A stretch of DNA of 18,469 bases from positions 1 to 18,469 of the forward strand of contig JAEXTK010000212.1 of NCBI GenBank assembly GCA_023406985.1. Reading direction: 5' to 3'. This DNA is from Spirochaetota bacterium. GTDB lineage: Bacteria > Spirochaetota > Spirochaetia > Treponematales > Breznakiellaceae. Each line of letters opens with the position of its first letter. Positions within the stretch are counted from its first letter, which is position 1. Both the position numbers and the translations under genes were made by a program. Of this stretch, positions 1-7,741 are shown piece by piece. Under the pieces are notes generated by a model that saw only the letters and a list, made by a program, of their open reading frames with translations, was not told the DNA's origin and ran no database searches.

Positions 1-1704
1 CCCCCCCCGGGGGGGTCAACCGCCGGGGGGGGGGCGCCGGCGGGGGGGGCGGCGCCCGGTGCGGCCCCGGCTATCGCGGCTGTGGCCCCGGCGGCCCCCG
101 ACGGTCCCGCTCCCTTCGTCGACCCCGCGGCCGTTCGGGAGCGGATCGGCCGGCTCCTCGCCGATCCGGAGATGACGGTGGTGGCCCACAACGCCAAGTA
201 CGACTACGAGGTTTCCCGCGCGTGGGGCCTGCCGAAGTGGAAGTGCCGCATCTGGGACACGATGGTCGCGGCCTGGCTCATCGATCCCGAGCGGGCGAGC
301 TATACCCTCGACTCCCTCTGCGCCTCCTGGCTCGGCCTGGAGACGGTGTCGTACGATTCGATCGTGCCGAAGGGAGCCACCTTCGACGCGGTGCCGCTCG
401 AGACCGCCACCCGGTACTCCGGCGAGGACGTCGACCTCGCCCTCCGCATGAAGCTCCTCATCGAGCCCTGCCTCCAGGCGAGCGGTTCGGCGGGCCTCAT
501 GCGCGACATCGAGATGCCGCTCCTGCCCATCCTCGCCGAAATGGAAGGAGCGGGGATCAGGATCGAGGGAGACGTGCTCCGCGCGTACGGAGTCGAGCTG
601 GCCGAGGAACTCCGCGCCATCGAAGCGCAGATCTACAAGCTCGTCGGCCACGAGTTCAACATCGCCTCCACCAAGCAGCTCCAGGAAGTCCTCTTCGTGG
701 AGCGCAAGCTCAAGACGGGCAAGAAGACCAAGACCGGCTACTCCACCGACGTCGCCGTCCTGGAAGAGCTCGCGCGCGAGGACCCGGTGCCCGAACGCAT
801 CCTCCGCTACCGCATGCTTTCCAAGCTGAAGTCCACCTACGTGGACGCGCTCGCGGGCCTCGCGGGAGCGGACGGTAGGCTCCATACCCACTACGCGCAG
901 GCGGGCACGGCCACGGGACGGCTCTCCAGCCGCGACCCCAACCTCCAGAACATCCCGATCCGGGACGAGGAAGGCCGCCGCATCCGCGCGGCCTTCGTGG
1001 CCGAACCGGGCAAGATCCTCGTCTCCGCCGACTACAGCCAGATCGAGCTCGTGGTCCTCGCCCACCTCTCGGGCGACCCGGAACTCTGCGCGGCGTTCAC
1101 GAGCGGCCAGGACGTCCACCGCCGCACCGCGGCCCTCATCTTCGGGTTGAAGGAGGACGAGGTCAAACCGGAGCAGCGGCGCGCCGCGAAGACCATCAAC
1201 TTCGGCGTCATGTACGGCATGAGCGCCTTCCGCCTGTCCAACGAGCTCGGCATCCCGCGGAGCGAGGCCCAGGCCTTCATCGACGCGTACTTCCACACCT
1301 ACGCGGGCGTCCGCGCCTTCATCGACGGCCTCATCAAGACGACCGAGCGCTCAGGCTACGCGACCACCCTGCTCGGGCGGCGCCGCTACATCCCCGCGAT
1401 CCGCTCGGGCAACAAGACCGAGAAGGCCGCGGCCGAACGGGTGGCCGTCAACACGCCCATCCAGGGCTCGGCGGCCGACATCGTGAAGCTCGCCATGCAC
1501 CGCGTGGACCGCGCGCTGTCCGGCTCCAAACTGGACGCGAAGCTCCTCCTGCAAGTCCACGACGAACTCATCTTCGAGTGCGCCGAGAAGGACGCGGACG
1601 CCCTGATGGCGCTCGTGAAGGAGGAGATGGAGAAGGCCGCGTCCCTCCGCGTACCGCTCCGCGCGAGCGTGGAGAAGGCGCGGAGTTGGGGAGAGATGCA
1701 TTGA
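1..1704 (+). CDS. polA: DNA polymerase I, C-terminal (Klenow-like) part; 5' end outside window
   Basis: Replication and repair polymerase. The frame is open to base 1, so the 5'-nuclease domain and the first exonuclease motif lie outside; the GTG at 82 is not a believable start. Counting from base 82, an exonuclease II motif (HNAKYD, Asp41) and III motif (YSGED) remain, so 3'-5' proofreading residues are kept in the visible part. Polymerase motif A is DYSQIELVVLAHLS (Asp317), motif B is RRAAKTINFGVMYG (Arg366/Lys370/Phe374) and motif C is QVHDE (His493-Glu495). The protein ends WGEMH, as family members end in a Trp-containing tail. Motif A has Val where the family usually has Arg (IELR). Bases 1-120 encode a Gly/Ala/Pro-rich stretch that would lie between exo motifs I and II. 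The stop TGA is 7 bases before coaE, so the two are probably co-transcribed. Confidence 0.96.
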   Translation, partial: PPPGGSTAGGGAPAGGAAPGAAPAIAAVAPAAPDGPAPFVDPAAVRERIGRLLADPEMTVVAHNAKYDYEVSRAWGLPKWKCRIWDTMVAAWLIDPERASYTLDSLCASWLGLETVSYDSIVPKGATFDAVPLETATRYSGEDVDLALRMKLLIEPCLQASGSAGLMRDIEMPLLPILAEMEGAGIRIEGDVLRAYGVELAEELRAIEAQIYKLVGHEFNIASTKQLQEVLFVERKLKTGKKTKTGYSTDVAVLEELAREDPVPERILRYRMLSKLKSTYVDALAGLAGADGRLHTHYAQAGTATGRLSSRDPNLQNIPIRDEEGRRIRAAFVAEPGKILVSADYSQIELVVLAHLSGDPELCAAFTSGQDVHRRTAALIFGLKEDEVKPEQRRAAKTINFGVMYGMSAFRLSNELGIPRSEAQAFIDAYFHTYAGVRAFIDGLIKTTERSGYATTLLGRRRYIPAIRSGNKTEKAAAERVAVNTPIQGSAADIVKLAMHRVDRALSGSKLDAKLLLQVHDELIFECAEKDADALMALVKEEMEKAASLRVPLRASVEKARSWGEMH

Positions 1705-1711
1705 GGCGGCC

Positions 1712-2323
1712 GTGCTGATCGGCCTGACCGGGGCCTACTGCGCGGGCAAGAACTACGTCGGCCGGCTCCTGGAAGAGCGGGGATTGGAAGTCCTGGACGT
1801 CGACAAGCTCGGGCATCGGGCCACGGAGGACGAGAAAGCCGCCATCGTCGCCCGCTTCGGGACCGGGATACTCCGGACGGACGGGACCGTGGACCGCGCG
1901 GCGCTCGGCGCGCTCGTCTTCGGACGGCCCGCGGAGCTCGCGGCCCTGGAAGCCATCATCCATCCCGCGGCGAACCGCCTCGTGGAGGAATGGATCGCCG
2001 AACGGCCCGGTAAGGACCTCGTCATCAACGCGGCCCTCCTCCATCGCGCGACCGTGTTCCCGCGCCTGGACTTCATCATCGTGGTGCGCGCGCCCTTCCT
2101 CGAGCGGCTCCGGCGCGGCCGACGGAGGGACGGGCTACCCATCCGGACCTTGCTCAAAAGATTCGCGAGCCAGCGGAATTTCGCCTCTCAATACTTCGAA
2201 AAAGGCGCCGATATTCATATCGTGGACAACCGGAGCGCTTCCGGTCCCTGCGCTCGCCGCCATACGCGTGCTCTTGAGCGCTCTCTGGATACGATACTCG
2301 CTCGGGAGGGGATGGTACGATAG
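1712..2323 (+). CDS. coaE: Dephospho-CoA kinase
   Basis: Phosphorylates the ribose 3'-OH of dephospho-CoA with ATP, the last step of coenzyme A synthesis, in the cytoplasm. The 203-residue length fits the family. The N-terminus GLTGAYCAGKNYVG is the P-loop; it carries Asn where the usual Ser/Thr follows GK. It is followed by VLDVDKLGHRA, matching the substrate-binding DxD region, and by a nucleotide-kinase lid ending in RFASQRN and ADIHIVDN, the family's C-terminal signature. The start is GTG at 1712, preceded by a purine-rich GAGGCGG inside the polA end; no better start exists. It sits 7 bases after polA and 2 bases before the SPOR gene. The last 30 residues are less typical and Arg-rich. 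The main uncertainty is catalytic efficiency with the altered P-loop, not identity. Confidence 0.9.
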   Translation: MLIGLTGAYCAGKNYVGRLLEERGLEVLDVDKLGHRATEDEKAAIVARFGTGILRTDGTVDRAALGALVFGRPAELAALEAIIHPAANRLVEEWIAERPGKDLVINAALLHRATVFPRLDFIIVVRAPFLERLRRGRRRDGLPIRTLLKRFASQRNFASQYFEKGADIHIVDNRSASGPCARRHTRALERSLDTILAREGMVR

Positions 2324-2325
2324 CC

Positions 2326-3117
2326 ATGGAAAAGAGAAAGCTCCTGCTCATCGTTATTTCGGTCGGTGTCTTCCTCGTCATCGTGATAGGCGCGACCATG
2401 CTGGTCTTCGCGCCCAAGCCTTCCGCGCCCGCGGGGACGGGCGGGTCCATGGCCGCGGCGGAAAACCTTCCCTCGGGGCCGGCAACCGTGGACGCCTCCG
2501 AGTGGGTCCGCGATCCTTCGGCGGTGTCCGGACTCCAACAGCCAGCGGACCGCAGTCCGGCGGGTCAGGGCTTGGCCGGCCAAGGTCCGGCGGGCCAAAA
2601 CCCGTCCGGCCGCGGCGATGTCATCATCATCTACGGCGATCGGCAGACTCCCGGGTCCGCCGCGTCCGTCACGACCGCCCCCGCGGCCGGCGATAACGGG
2701 CTCGTGATCCAAGTCCCCACCCCGCCCGCGGTCGCCGTCCCGCAGCCCGCGGAGGTAACGGAAAAACCGGCGCCCGCTCCCAAGCAGGTCCAAGCGCCCC
2801 CGAAAAAGGAAACCGCCAAGCCCGCGCCGGCCAAGACGCAGAGCGCGCCCAAGAAGGCGCCGAAAATCGTCGACGATTTCTGGGTCCAGACGGGCTCGTT
2901 CTCGGCGAAGGCCCGCGCCGAGGCCGCCAAGGAAACGCTCGCCGCCAAGGGGATCGCCTCGCTCGTGGAGACCAAAGAGGTGGACGGCAAGACCTTCTAC
3001 CGCGTCCGCGTCGGCCCCTACGCATCCAAGACGGAGGCGGAGTACTGGCTTTCGTTGGTCAAGACGATCGATGGTTTCGGCGAGAGTTACGTGTCCCTCG
3101 CCAAGGCGAAGCGCTGA
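2326..3117 (+). CDS. SPOR-domain protein with N-terminal membrane anchor
   Basis: A 263-residue bitopic envelope protein. Residues 6-28 are a hydrophobic segment after MEKRK, giving an N-in, C-out anchor. A long Pro/Ala/Lys-rich linker spans about residues 30-180 and contains three PAGQG-like 5-residue repeats. Residues 184-260 form a SPOR domain (FWVQTGSFSAKARAE, then FYRVRVGPYASKTEAE). SPOR domains bind denuded glycan strands of septal peptidoglycan, so a role at the division site or in cell-wall remodelling, like FtsN or DedD, is inferred. The ATG is 2 bases after the coaE stop with GGGAGGGG upstream. It is the last gene of the polA-coaE operon. Lack of other FtsN motifs means the exact ortholog cannot be named. 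Confidence 0.85.
   Translation: MEKRKLLLIVISVGVFLVIVIGATMLVFAPKPSAPAGTGGSMAAAENLPSGPATVDASEWVRDPSAVSGLQQPADRSPAGQGLAGQGPAGQNPSGRGDVIIIYGDRQTPGSAASVTTAPAAGDNGLVIQVPTPPAVAVPQPAEVTEKPAPAPKQVQAPPKKETAKPAPAKTQSAPKKAPKIVDDFWVQTGSFSAKARAEAAKETLAAKGIASLVETKEVDGKTFYRVRVGPYASKTEAEYWLSLVKTIDGFGESYVSLAKAKR
2557..2601 (+). repeat. Three 15-bp in-frame repeats (PAGQG units) in the SPOR-protein linker
   Basis: Three consecutive 15-base units encode PAGQG, LAGQG and PAGQN, residues 78-92 of the SPOR protein. They are imperfect at the DNA level, with third-position changes. They lie in the flexible periplasmic linker and probably vary in copy number without harming function. Confidence 0.75.
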
Positions 3118-3152
3118 GCGCGCCGAACCGTTTTTCTCCGCGCTACTGAAGC

Positions 3153-3203
3153 GAGGATCGCGATCGGCCCGTACCGAAGGGCATGCGTCGCGATCCTCTT
3201 TTT
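3153..3203 (+). terminator. Hairpin plus T-run ending the polA-coaE-SPOR operon; overlaps next gene's start
   Basis: The left arm GAGGATCGCGA (3153-3163) pairs perfectly with TCGCGATCCTC (3188-3198), which is followed by TTTTT (3199-3203). Inside the loop GCCC (3167-3170) can pair with GGGC (3179-3182), leaving GTACCGAA as the apical loop. This has the form of an intrinsic terminator 36 bases after the SPOR stop. Unusually, the 3' arm contains codons 2-6 of the following gene, whose GAAGG and ATG (3183) are inside the structure. Confidence 0.8.
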
Positions 3204-4721
3204 ATTGTCCGCGCGGCCATGGCCGCCGTGGCGGTCGCGGGGATACTCTCCGTCCCCCTCCCCGTCTCGGCGGAAAGCCGGCCGCGTTCGCGTACCTCCG
3301 CGCAGGAGAAGCGGGAAGCCCTGGCCATCGAGCCGGGGCTTTCAGGCTCCTGGGAAAACGCGGACGGGCTGATCCGGAACCGCGCGACATTCAGGGCCGA
3401 AGCGTCCGACCTAGCGTTCCGAGCGGTCGCCGATCAGCGCGGTTCCGTTCCCGACGATCCGATCGGCGACGCGGTATGCGCGTTCGGCGCCTATCACCCG
3501 CCGACGGCGTCGCGCTTCGTCTACGGCGCCGTGGAGGCGGACGGGCTTCCCCATCGCGTCTCCTCCCCATTCGGCCGGGCGCTGCCCCTCGCCGACGATC
3601 ACGGGGCCTGCTCGGTCGATATCGACGGCGACGCGTCGGCGGAGCGGGAGCCCTCCTTGCACGCGGCGCTCGGTACGCCCCTGCGATTCCCGATCCGGGC
3701 CATCGCGGCCTTGACGGCGGATTCGGATCGCGGCTACGTCACCACGGGGACCGCGGAAGCGTCGGGACGCAATTCCTCCTTCGTGCGGCTCCAGGGACTG
3801 TGTACCCGTAACGAGCTCGCGGAGCGGGAGCCGGACGCGTGGTTCTCCGACGCGCCGCCCCTCCCCGTCCGCCTGCATCGGGTATACGGCGTCGGCGCCG
3901 TCGCGTCTTCCCGGATCGCCGCGGTCGCCGGGGACGCGGCCCTCTCCGACACGTACGCCGAAGGCGCCGGGGCCTACGGCAACGCGGCGCTTCGATTCGG
4001 CTACGCGCCCTGGCGCCTCTGCCTGGCCGCAGACGGGGCCTCCGCGCGCTACCGGGGCCCCGACGGAGACATGACGGGCAGCCGCTTCAGGACGGCGGCA
4101 CGCATCGAGCGCGCCGCGACGCCGAGCGAGCGGTCGGCCGCGCGGAACGAGCGCTCAGGCCCGCGGAACGAACGCTCCGGCGTTGCCCGGCGGATGGAGC
4201 TCGTGAGGCTCGATGTCCGGACTTCTCATCCCGCCGCGACCCGACCCCCCGACGCCATGGAAGCGGCCCTCTCCATCCGTCGAGCCGTCACGCGGGGTTT
4301 CGGCCTTAAGCGCGCCGCGCTTTCAGGGGAGTGGTCGATCGACGCAACGGGGCCGCTGATCGAGGCGACCGAATGCGACGTCGGCCTCGCCCTCGGGCCC
4401 GCGGGCATGGACGGCACCCTCCGAACGACGTTCGCCGCGGAGCCCGGGCTCGGAGGACGCCTCTGGGACGAAACGGTGGCCCGCGCCGCGCTCTCCTTCG
4501 CCGTCGGCCCCGTAGATATCGGGGCGGGCTTCGCCCGGCGCTTCGGCGCGGAAGGGAGGGCCGTGACCGAGGCGAACCTCGGCGCTTCGGCGCACGGGAA
4601 GCGGGCGACGTTCGGATTCAAGATCGGCTTTGAAGAGGTCCCCGGGCCGGCTTCCCTGCGCCTCTTCTGGAGGCTTCGCAACCGGACCGTCGTCCCGTTT
4701 CCGACCGGCCAGACCCCTTGA
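3183..4721 (+). CDS. Exported protein of unknown function
   Basis: 512 residues, not recognised. The N-terminus MRRDPLFIVRAAMAAVAVAG, then a hydrophobic stretch ending VSA before ESRP, is a convincing Sec signal peptide with cleavage near residue 30. The mature part is rich in Ala, Arg and Gly with alternating polar/hydrophobic stretches, especially in the C-terminal third, consistent with a beta-rich periplasmic or outer-membrane protein, but it lacks a terminal aromatic residue. An Arg/Ser/Asn-rich repeat (ERSxxRN units) lies at residues 316-336. The ATG has only GAAGG upstream, and both are inside the terminator-like hairpin at 3153-3203; the in-frame ATG at 3219 would lose the charged part of the signal peptide. 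No promoter is obvious, so expression may depend on readthrough of that hairpin. The gene ends at the fusA promoter. Confidence 0.7.
   Translation: MRRDPLFIVRAAMAAVAVAGILSVPLPVSAESRPRSRTSAQEKREALAIEPGLSGSWENADGLIRNRATFRAEASDLAFRAVADQRGSVPDDPIGDAVCAFGAYHPPTASRFVYGAVEADGLPHRVSSPFGRALPLADDHGACSVDIDGDASAEREPSLHAALGTPLRFPIRAIAALTADSDRGYVTTGTAEASGRNSSFVRLQGLCTRNELAEREPDAWFSDAPPLPVRLHRVYGVGAVASSRIAAVAGDAALSDTYAEGAGAYGNAALRFGYAPWRLCLAADGASARYRGPDGDMTGSRFRTAARIERAATPSERSAARNERSGPRNERSGVARRMELVRLDVRTSHPAATRPPDAMEAALSIRRAVTRGFGLKRAALSGEWSIDATGPLIEATECDVGLALGPAGMDGTLRTTFAAEPGLGGRLWDETVARAALSFAVGPVDIGAGFARRFGAEGRAVTEANLGASAHGKRATFGFKIGFEEVPGPASLRLFWRLRNRTVVPFPTGQTP
4128..4190 (+). repeat. 21-bp in-frame tandem repeat (ERSxxRN units)
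   Basis: Three 21-base units starting at 4128, 4149 and 4170 encode ERSAARN, ERSGPRN and ERSGVAR. The first two are close and the third decays at its end. The repeat sits in the middle of the exported protein of unknown function and looks like a charged linker expanded by slippage. Confidence 0.75.
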
Positions 4722-4746
4722 AACTTGCGGAATAATTCACTATATT
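4718..4746 (+). promoter_or_regulatory. Sigma-70-type promoter of fusA
   Basis: TTGAAA (4718-4723), a 17-base spacer and TATATT (4741-4746). The -35 box overlaps the TGA stop of the preceding gene. Transcription would begin near 4753, leaving a leader of about 155 bases before fusA. The local sequence is AT-rich against a GC-rich background. I see only short, weak hairpins in the leader. Confidence 0.75.
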
Positions 4747-4907
4747 GCAACAACTGGAAGTATACGGCAACCTTCCTTAACTTGTAGCTAAGCTTTCAAC
4801 GTCGGCGCGATCGCTTCCAAAGCTCCGTCGGCCTCCGCGAACCTTGCGGCGGTTACGGGGTGGAAGATTGCGCAAGAACCCAAACTTGACGAGAGGTAGA
4901 GGACCAG

Positions 4908-7001
4908 ATGGGCATCGATTTGACGAAGATGCGGAATATCGGGATCAGCGCACATATCGACTCGGGCAAGACGACCCTTTCCGAGCGCATCCTGTTCTAT
5001 TGCAACAAGATCCACGCGATCCACGAAGTGCGCGGAAAGGACGGCGTCGGCGCCGTCATGGACGGCATGGAGCTCGAGCGCGAGCGCGGGATCACGATCC
5101 AGTCCGCCGCGACCCAGGTGCAGTGGAAGGACTACACGATCAACCTGATCGACACCCCCGGGCACGTCGACTTCACCATCGAAGTCGAGCGCTCCCTCCG
5201 CGTGCTCGACGGCGCCATCCTCGTGCTCTGCGCGGTCGGCGGCGTCCAGTCCCAGTCCATCACGGTCGACCGCCAGCTCAAGCGCTACCACGTTCCCCGC
5301 ATCGCCTTCATCAACAAGTGCGACCGCACGGGCGCGAACCCCTTCAAGGTCCGCATGCAGCTCCGCGAGAAGCTCGGCCTCAACGCCGTGCTCCTCCAGA
5401 TCCCGATCGGCCTCGAGGATAAGCTCGAGGGCGTCGTCGACCTCATCACTATGAAGGCCGTCTACTTCGACGGCGACCAGGGGACCGAGATCCGCTACGC
5501 GGAGATCCCCGCCCACCTCGTCGCCGATGCGGAAAAGTACCGCGAGGAACTCCTCGACGCGGTGTCCATGTTCTCCGACGAGCTCGCCGAGCTCTTCCTC
5601 GGAGGCGAGGCCATCCCCGAAGATCTCATCTACAGCGCGGTCCGCAAGGCGACTCTCGCCGAGCAGTTCGTGCCGGTGATGATGGGTTCCGCCTACAAGA
5701 ACAAGGGTATCCAGTCCCTCCTCGACGGCGTCATGCGCTATCTCCCCGATCCGACCGAAGTCCAGAACTTCGCCCTCGACCTCGACAAGAACGAGGAGAA
5801 GGTCGAGCTCAAGGCCGGAGAGAACCTCCCCACCGTCGCCCTCGGCTTCAAGCTTGAGGACGGCCAGTACGGTCAGCTCACCTACGTCCGCATCTACCAG
5901 GGCGAGCTCAAGAAGGGCTCCGAACTCTACAACACCCGCGCCCGGAAGAAGTTCAAGGTCGGCCGCCTCGTGCGCATGCACTCCAACAACATGGAGGACA
6001 TCAACGAAGGCACGCCCGGCGACATCGTCGCGCTCTTCGGCATCGAGTGCGCCTCCGGCGATACGTTCTGCAGCCCCGAGATCAACTACGCGATGACCTC
6101 GATGTTCGTACCCGAGCCCGTCATCTCGCTCGCGATCACGCCGAAGGACAAGAAGTCCGCCGACCAGATGGCCAAGGCGCTCAACCGCTTCACCAAGGAA
6201 GACCCGACCTTCCAGACCTTCGTGGATCCCGAGTCCAACGAGACCATCATCAAGGGCATGGGCGAACTCCACCTCGAAGTCTACATCGAGCGCATGAAGC
6301 GCGAGTACAAGTGCGAGGTCGAGACCGGCATGCCGCAGGTCGCGTACCGCGAGGCCATCTCCCAGCGCGCCGATTTCAACTATACCCACAAGAAGCAGAC
6401 GGGCGGTTCCGGCCAGTACGGCCGCGTCGCCGGGTACATGGAACCCATCGATACCGCGGACTACGAGTTCGTGGACTCGATCAAGGGCGGCTCCATCCCG
6501 AACGAGTACATCCCGAGCTGCGACAAGGGTTTCCGCGAGGCCAAGAAGAAGGGCAGCCTGATCGGCTTCCCCATCGTCAACATCCGCTGCGTCATCAACG
6601 ACGGCGCTTCGCACGCGGTCGACTCGTCCGATATCGCGTTCCAGCTCGCGGCCATCGGCGCGTTCCGCGAGGCCTACATGAAGGCCAAGCCCGCCATCCT
6701 CGAACCGATCATGAAGGTATCCGTGGAAGGCCCCACCGAGTTCCAGGGCAACATTTTCGCTTCCATCAACCAGCGCCGTGGTATAATCACGTCGTCCACC
6801 GAAGACGGCGCGTTCTCCCGCGTAGAGGCGGAGGTTCCCCTCAGCGAGATGTTCGGCTACTCGACGGTGCTCCGTTCCTTGACCCAGGGCAAAGCCGAGT
6901 TTACGATGGAATTCGAGAAGTACGGCAAAGTCCCGAACAGCATTTCCGACGCGCTCATCAAGGATTATGAGGAAAAGCGCCGGAAAGAACAGCAGAAGTA
7001 A
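4908..7001 (+). CDS. fusA: Elongation factor G, mitochondrial-EF-G1-like (spirochaete spdEFG1 type)
   Basis: GTPase that drives translocation of tRNA and mRNA on the ribosome. The 697 residues match full-length EF-G. G1 is AHIDSGKT (residues 15-22), switch I carries RGITIQSAAT (about 60-69), G3 is DTPGH (82-86) and G4 is NKCD (136-139). Domain IV has KQTGGSGQYGRV, the conserved region near the decoding-site tip. HIDSGKT and GKDGVGAVMD are the forms found in mitochondrial EF-G1 and in one of two spirochaete EF-Gs, where work on Borrelia assigns translocation to spdEFG1 and ribosome recycling to spdEFG2; ordinary bacterial EF-G has AHIDAGKT. The ATG has AGAGGTAGAGG upstream and its own promoter at 4718. 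It is followed after 9 bases by the P-loop gene, with a shared terminator at 7742. Confidence 0.96.
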   Translation: MGIDLTKMRNIGISAHIDSGKTTLSERILFYCNKIHAIHEVRGKDGVGAVMDGMELERERGITIQSAATQVQWKDYTINLIDTPGHVDFTIEVERSLRVLDGAILVLCAVGGVQSQSITVDRQLKRYHVPRIAFINKCDRTGANPFKVRMQLREKLGLNAVLLQIPIGLEDKLEGVVDLITMKAVYFDGDQGTEIRYAEIPAHLVADAEKYREELLDAVSMFSDELAELFLGGEAIPEDLIYSAVRKATLAEQFVPVMMGSAYKNKGIQSLLDGVMRYLPDPTEVQNFALDLDKNEEKVELKAGENLPTVALGFKLEDGQYGQLTYVRIYQGELKKGSELYNTRARKKFKVGRLVRMHSNNMEDINEGTPGDIVALFGIECASGDTFCSPEINYAMTSMFVPEPVISLAITPKDKKSADQMAKALNRFTKEDPTFQTFVDPESNETIIKGMGELHLEVYIERMKREYKCEVETGMPQVAYREAISQRADFNYTHKKQTGGSGQYGRVAGYMEPIDTADYEFVDSIKGGSIPNEYIPSCDKGFREAKKKGSLIGFPIVNIRCVINDGASHAVDSSDIAFQLAAIGAFREAYMKAKPAILEPIMKVSVEGPTEFQGNIFASINQRRGIITSSTEDGAFSRVEAEVPLSEMFGYSTVLRSLTQGKAEFTMEFEKYGKVPNSISDALIKDYEEKRRKEQQK

Positions 7002-7010
7002 GGAGAGGTC

Positions 7011-7715
7011 ATGGTCAAGCAGGAACTCATCCAGCGCAGCCCGGTTCGGGTCTTTGAGAAATCCATCCACGGAGGGCTCAAGGCCGGCGACATCGGCGTC
7101 ATCGCCTCCCGGAAGGGCGTCGGAAAGACCGCGGTCTTGGTTCAGATCGCACTGGACAAGCTCTTCCAGGGCAAGAAGGTCATCCACGTGTCCTTCACGC
7201 AGCATACCGATTATGTCATCGCTTGGTATGAAGATATCTTCGCCGAAATCGCCAAGAAGAAAAACCTTGAAAATGCGGCCGAGGTCAAGAACGAGCTCGT
7301 AAAGAACCGCGTGCTCATGAACTTCAACCAGGACGGCGTGACGAGCGACCAGATTCTCCGCAGCCTCCGGGCGATGATCGTGGACGGAGGCTTCAAGGCC
7401 GACGCCCTCATCATCGACGGATACGACTTCTCCCGCTCCACGGTCGAGCGGATCGCGGGCGTCAAGAAGTTCGCGGTCGAGTTGGGCCTGGAAGTCTGGT
7501 ATACCTGCACGGTAAGCGGTGATGACCCGGTCCTCGACAAGCGGAACATCCCGCTCATCCTCAAGGACTACCTCGACGTCGTAGACGTGGTCATCGTCCT
7601 TGAGCCCAAGCAGGACTACATCCAGTTCAGCGTTTCCAAAGACCGCGATACCTACAGCCCGAGCGCCCTCGAACTCAAGCTGGATACGAAGACCCTCCTT
7701 ATCGCGGAGAAGTAA
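7011..7715 (+). CDS. RecA/KaiC-like P-loop NTPase of unknown role, co-transcribed with fusA
   Basis: A 234-residue cytoplasmic protein. The fold is suggested by SIHGGLKAGDIGVIASRKGV (residues 18-37) running into GKT (38-40), the start of a KaiC/DnaB-like RecA core, and by hydrophobic strand plus Asp ALIIDGYD (Asp136), the Walker B. The first Gly of Walker A is replaced by Ser33. There are no DNA-binding, zinc or C-terminal effector domains, so it is a stand-alone single core. Near the end PSALELKLDTKTLLIAEK is beta-like. The ATG lies 9 bases after the fusA stop with AGGAGAGG as ribosome-binding site. A role linked to translation is only suggested by its place behind fusA. Possible alternatives are a GvpD/KaiC-like regulator or an orphan circadian-type ATPase; neither can be confirmed. 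Confidence 0.75.
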   Translation: MVKQELIQRSPVRVFEKSIHGGLKAGDIGVIASRKGVGKTAVLVQIALDKLFQGKKVIHVSFTQHTDYVIAWYEDIFAEIAKKKNLENAAEVKNELVKNRVLMNFNQDGVTSDQILRSLRAMIVDGGFKADALIIDGYDFSRSTVERIAGVKKFAVELGLEVWYTCTVSGDDPVLDKRNIPLILKDYLDVVDVVIVLEPKQDYIQFSVSKDRDTYSPSALELKLDTKTLLIAEK

Positions 7716-7741
7716 TCCGACGCGACGATCGAAAGTTCAGG

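Noticed and set aside
16..1296. 426-residue frame antisense to polA
   Set aside because: It is rich in Arg, Gly, Glu and Val with no motifs, opposite a clear DNA polymerase.
2155..2323. Frameshift in the end of coaE
   Set aside because: Composition changes slightly, but the lid signature and the ADIHIVDN motif are in frame and the stop is 2 bases before the next ATG, so the frame is intact.
3071..3811. 246-residue plus-strand frame overlapping the exported protein
   Set aside because: It is Arg-rich, starts inside the SPOR gene, spans the hairpin and has no signal or motif. The other frame has a convincing signal peptide.
4788..7205. 805-residue open frame antisense to fusA
   Set aside because: It is the mirror of a highly conserved EF-G coding sequence in GC-rich DNA, with low-complexity Leu/Val/Asp/Glu content and no domains.
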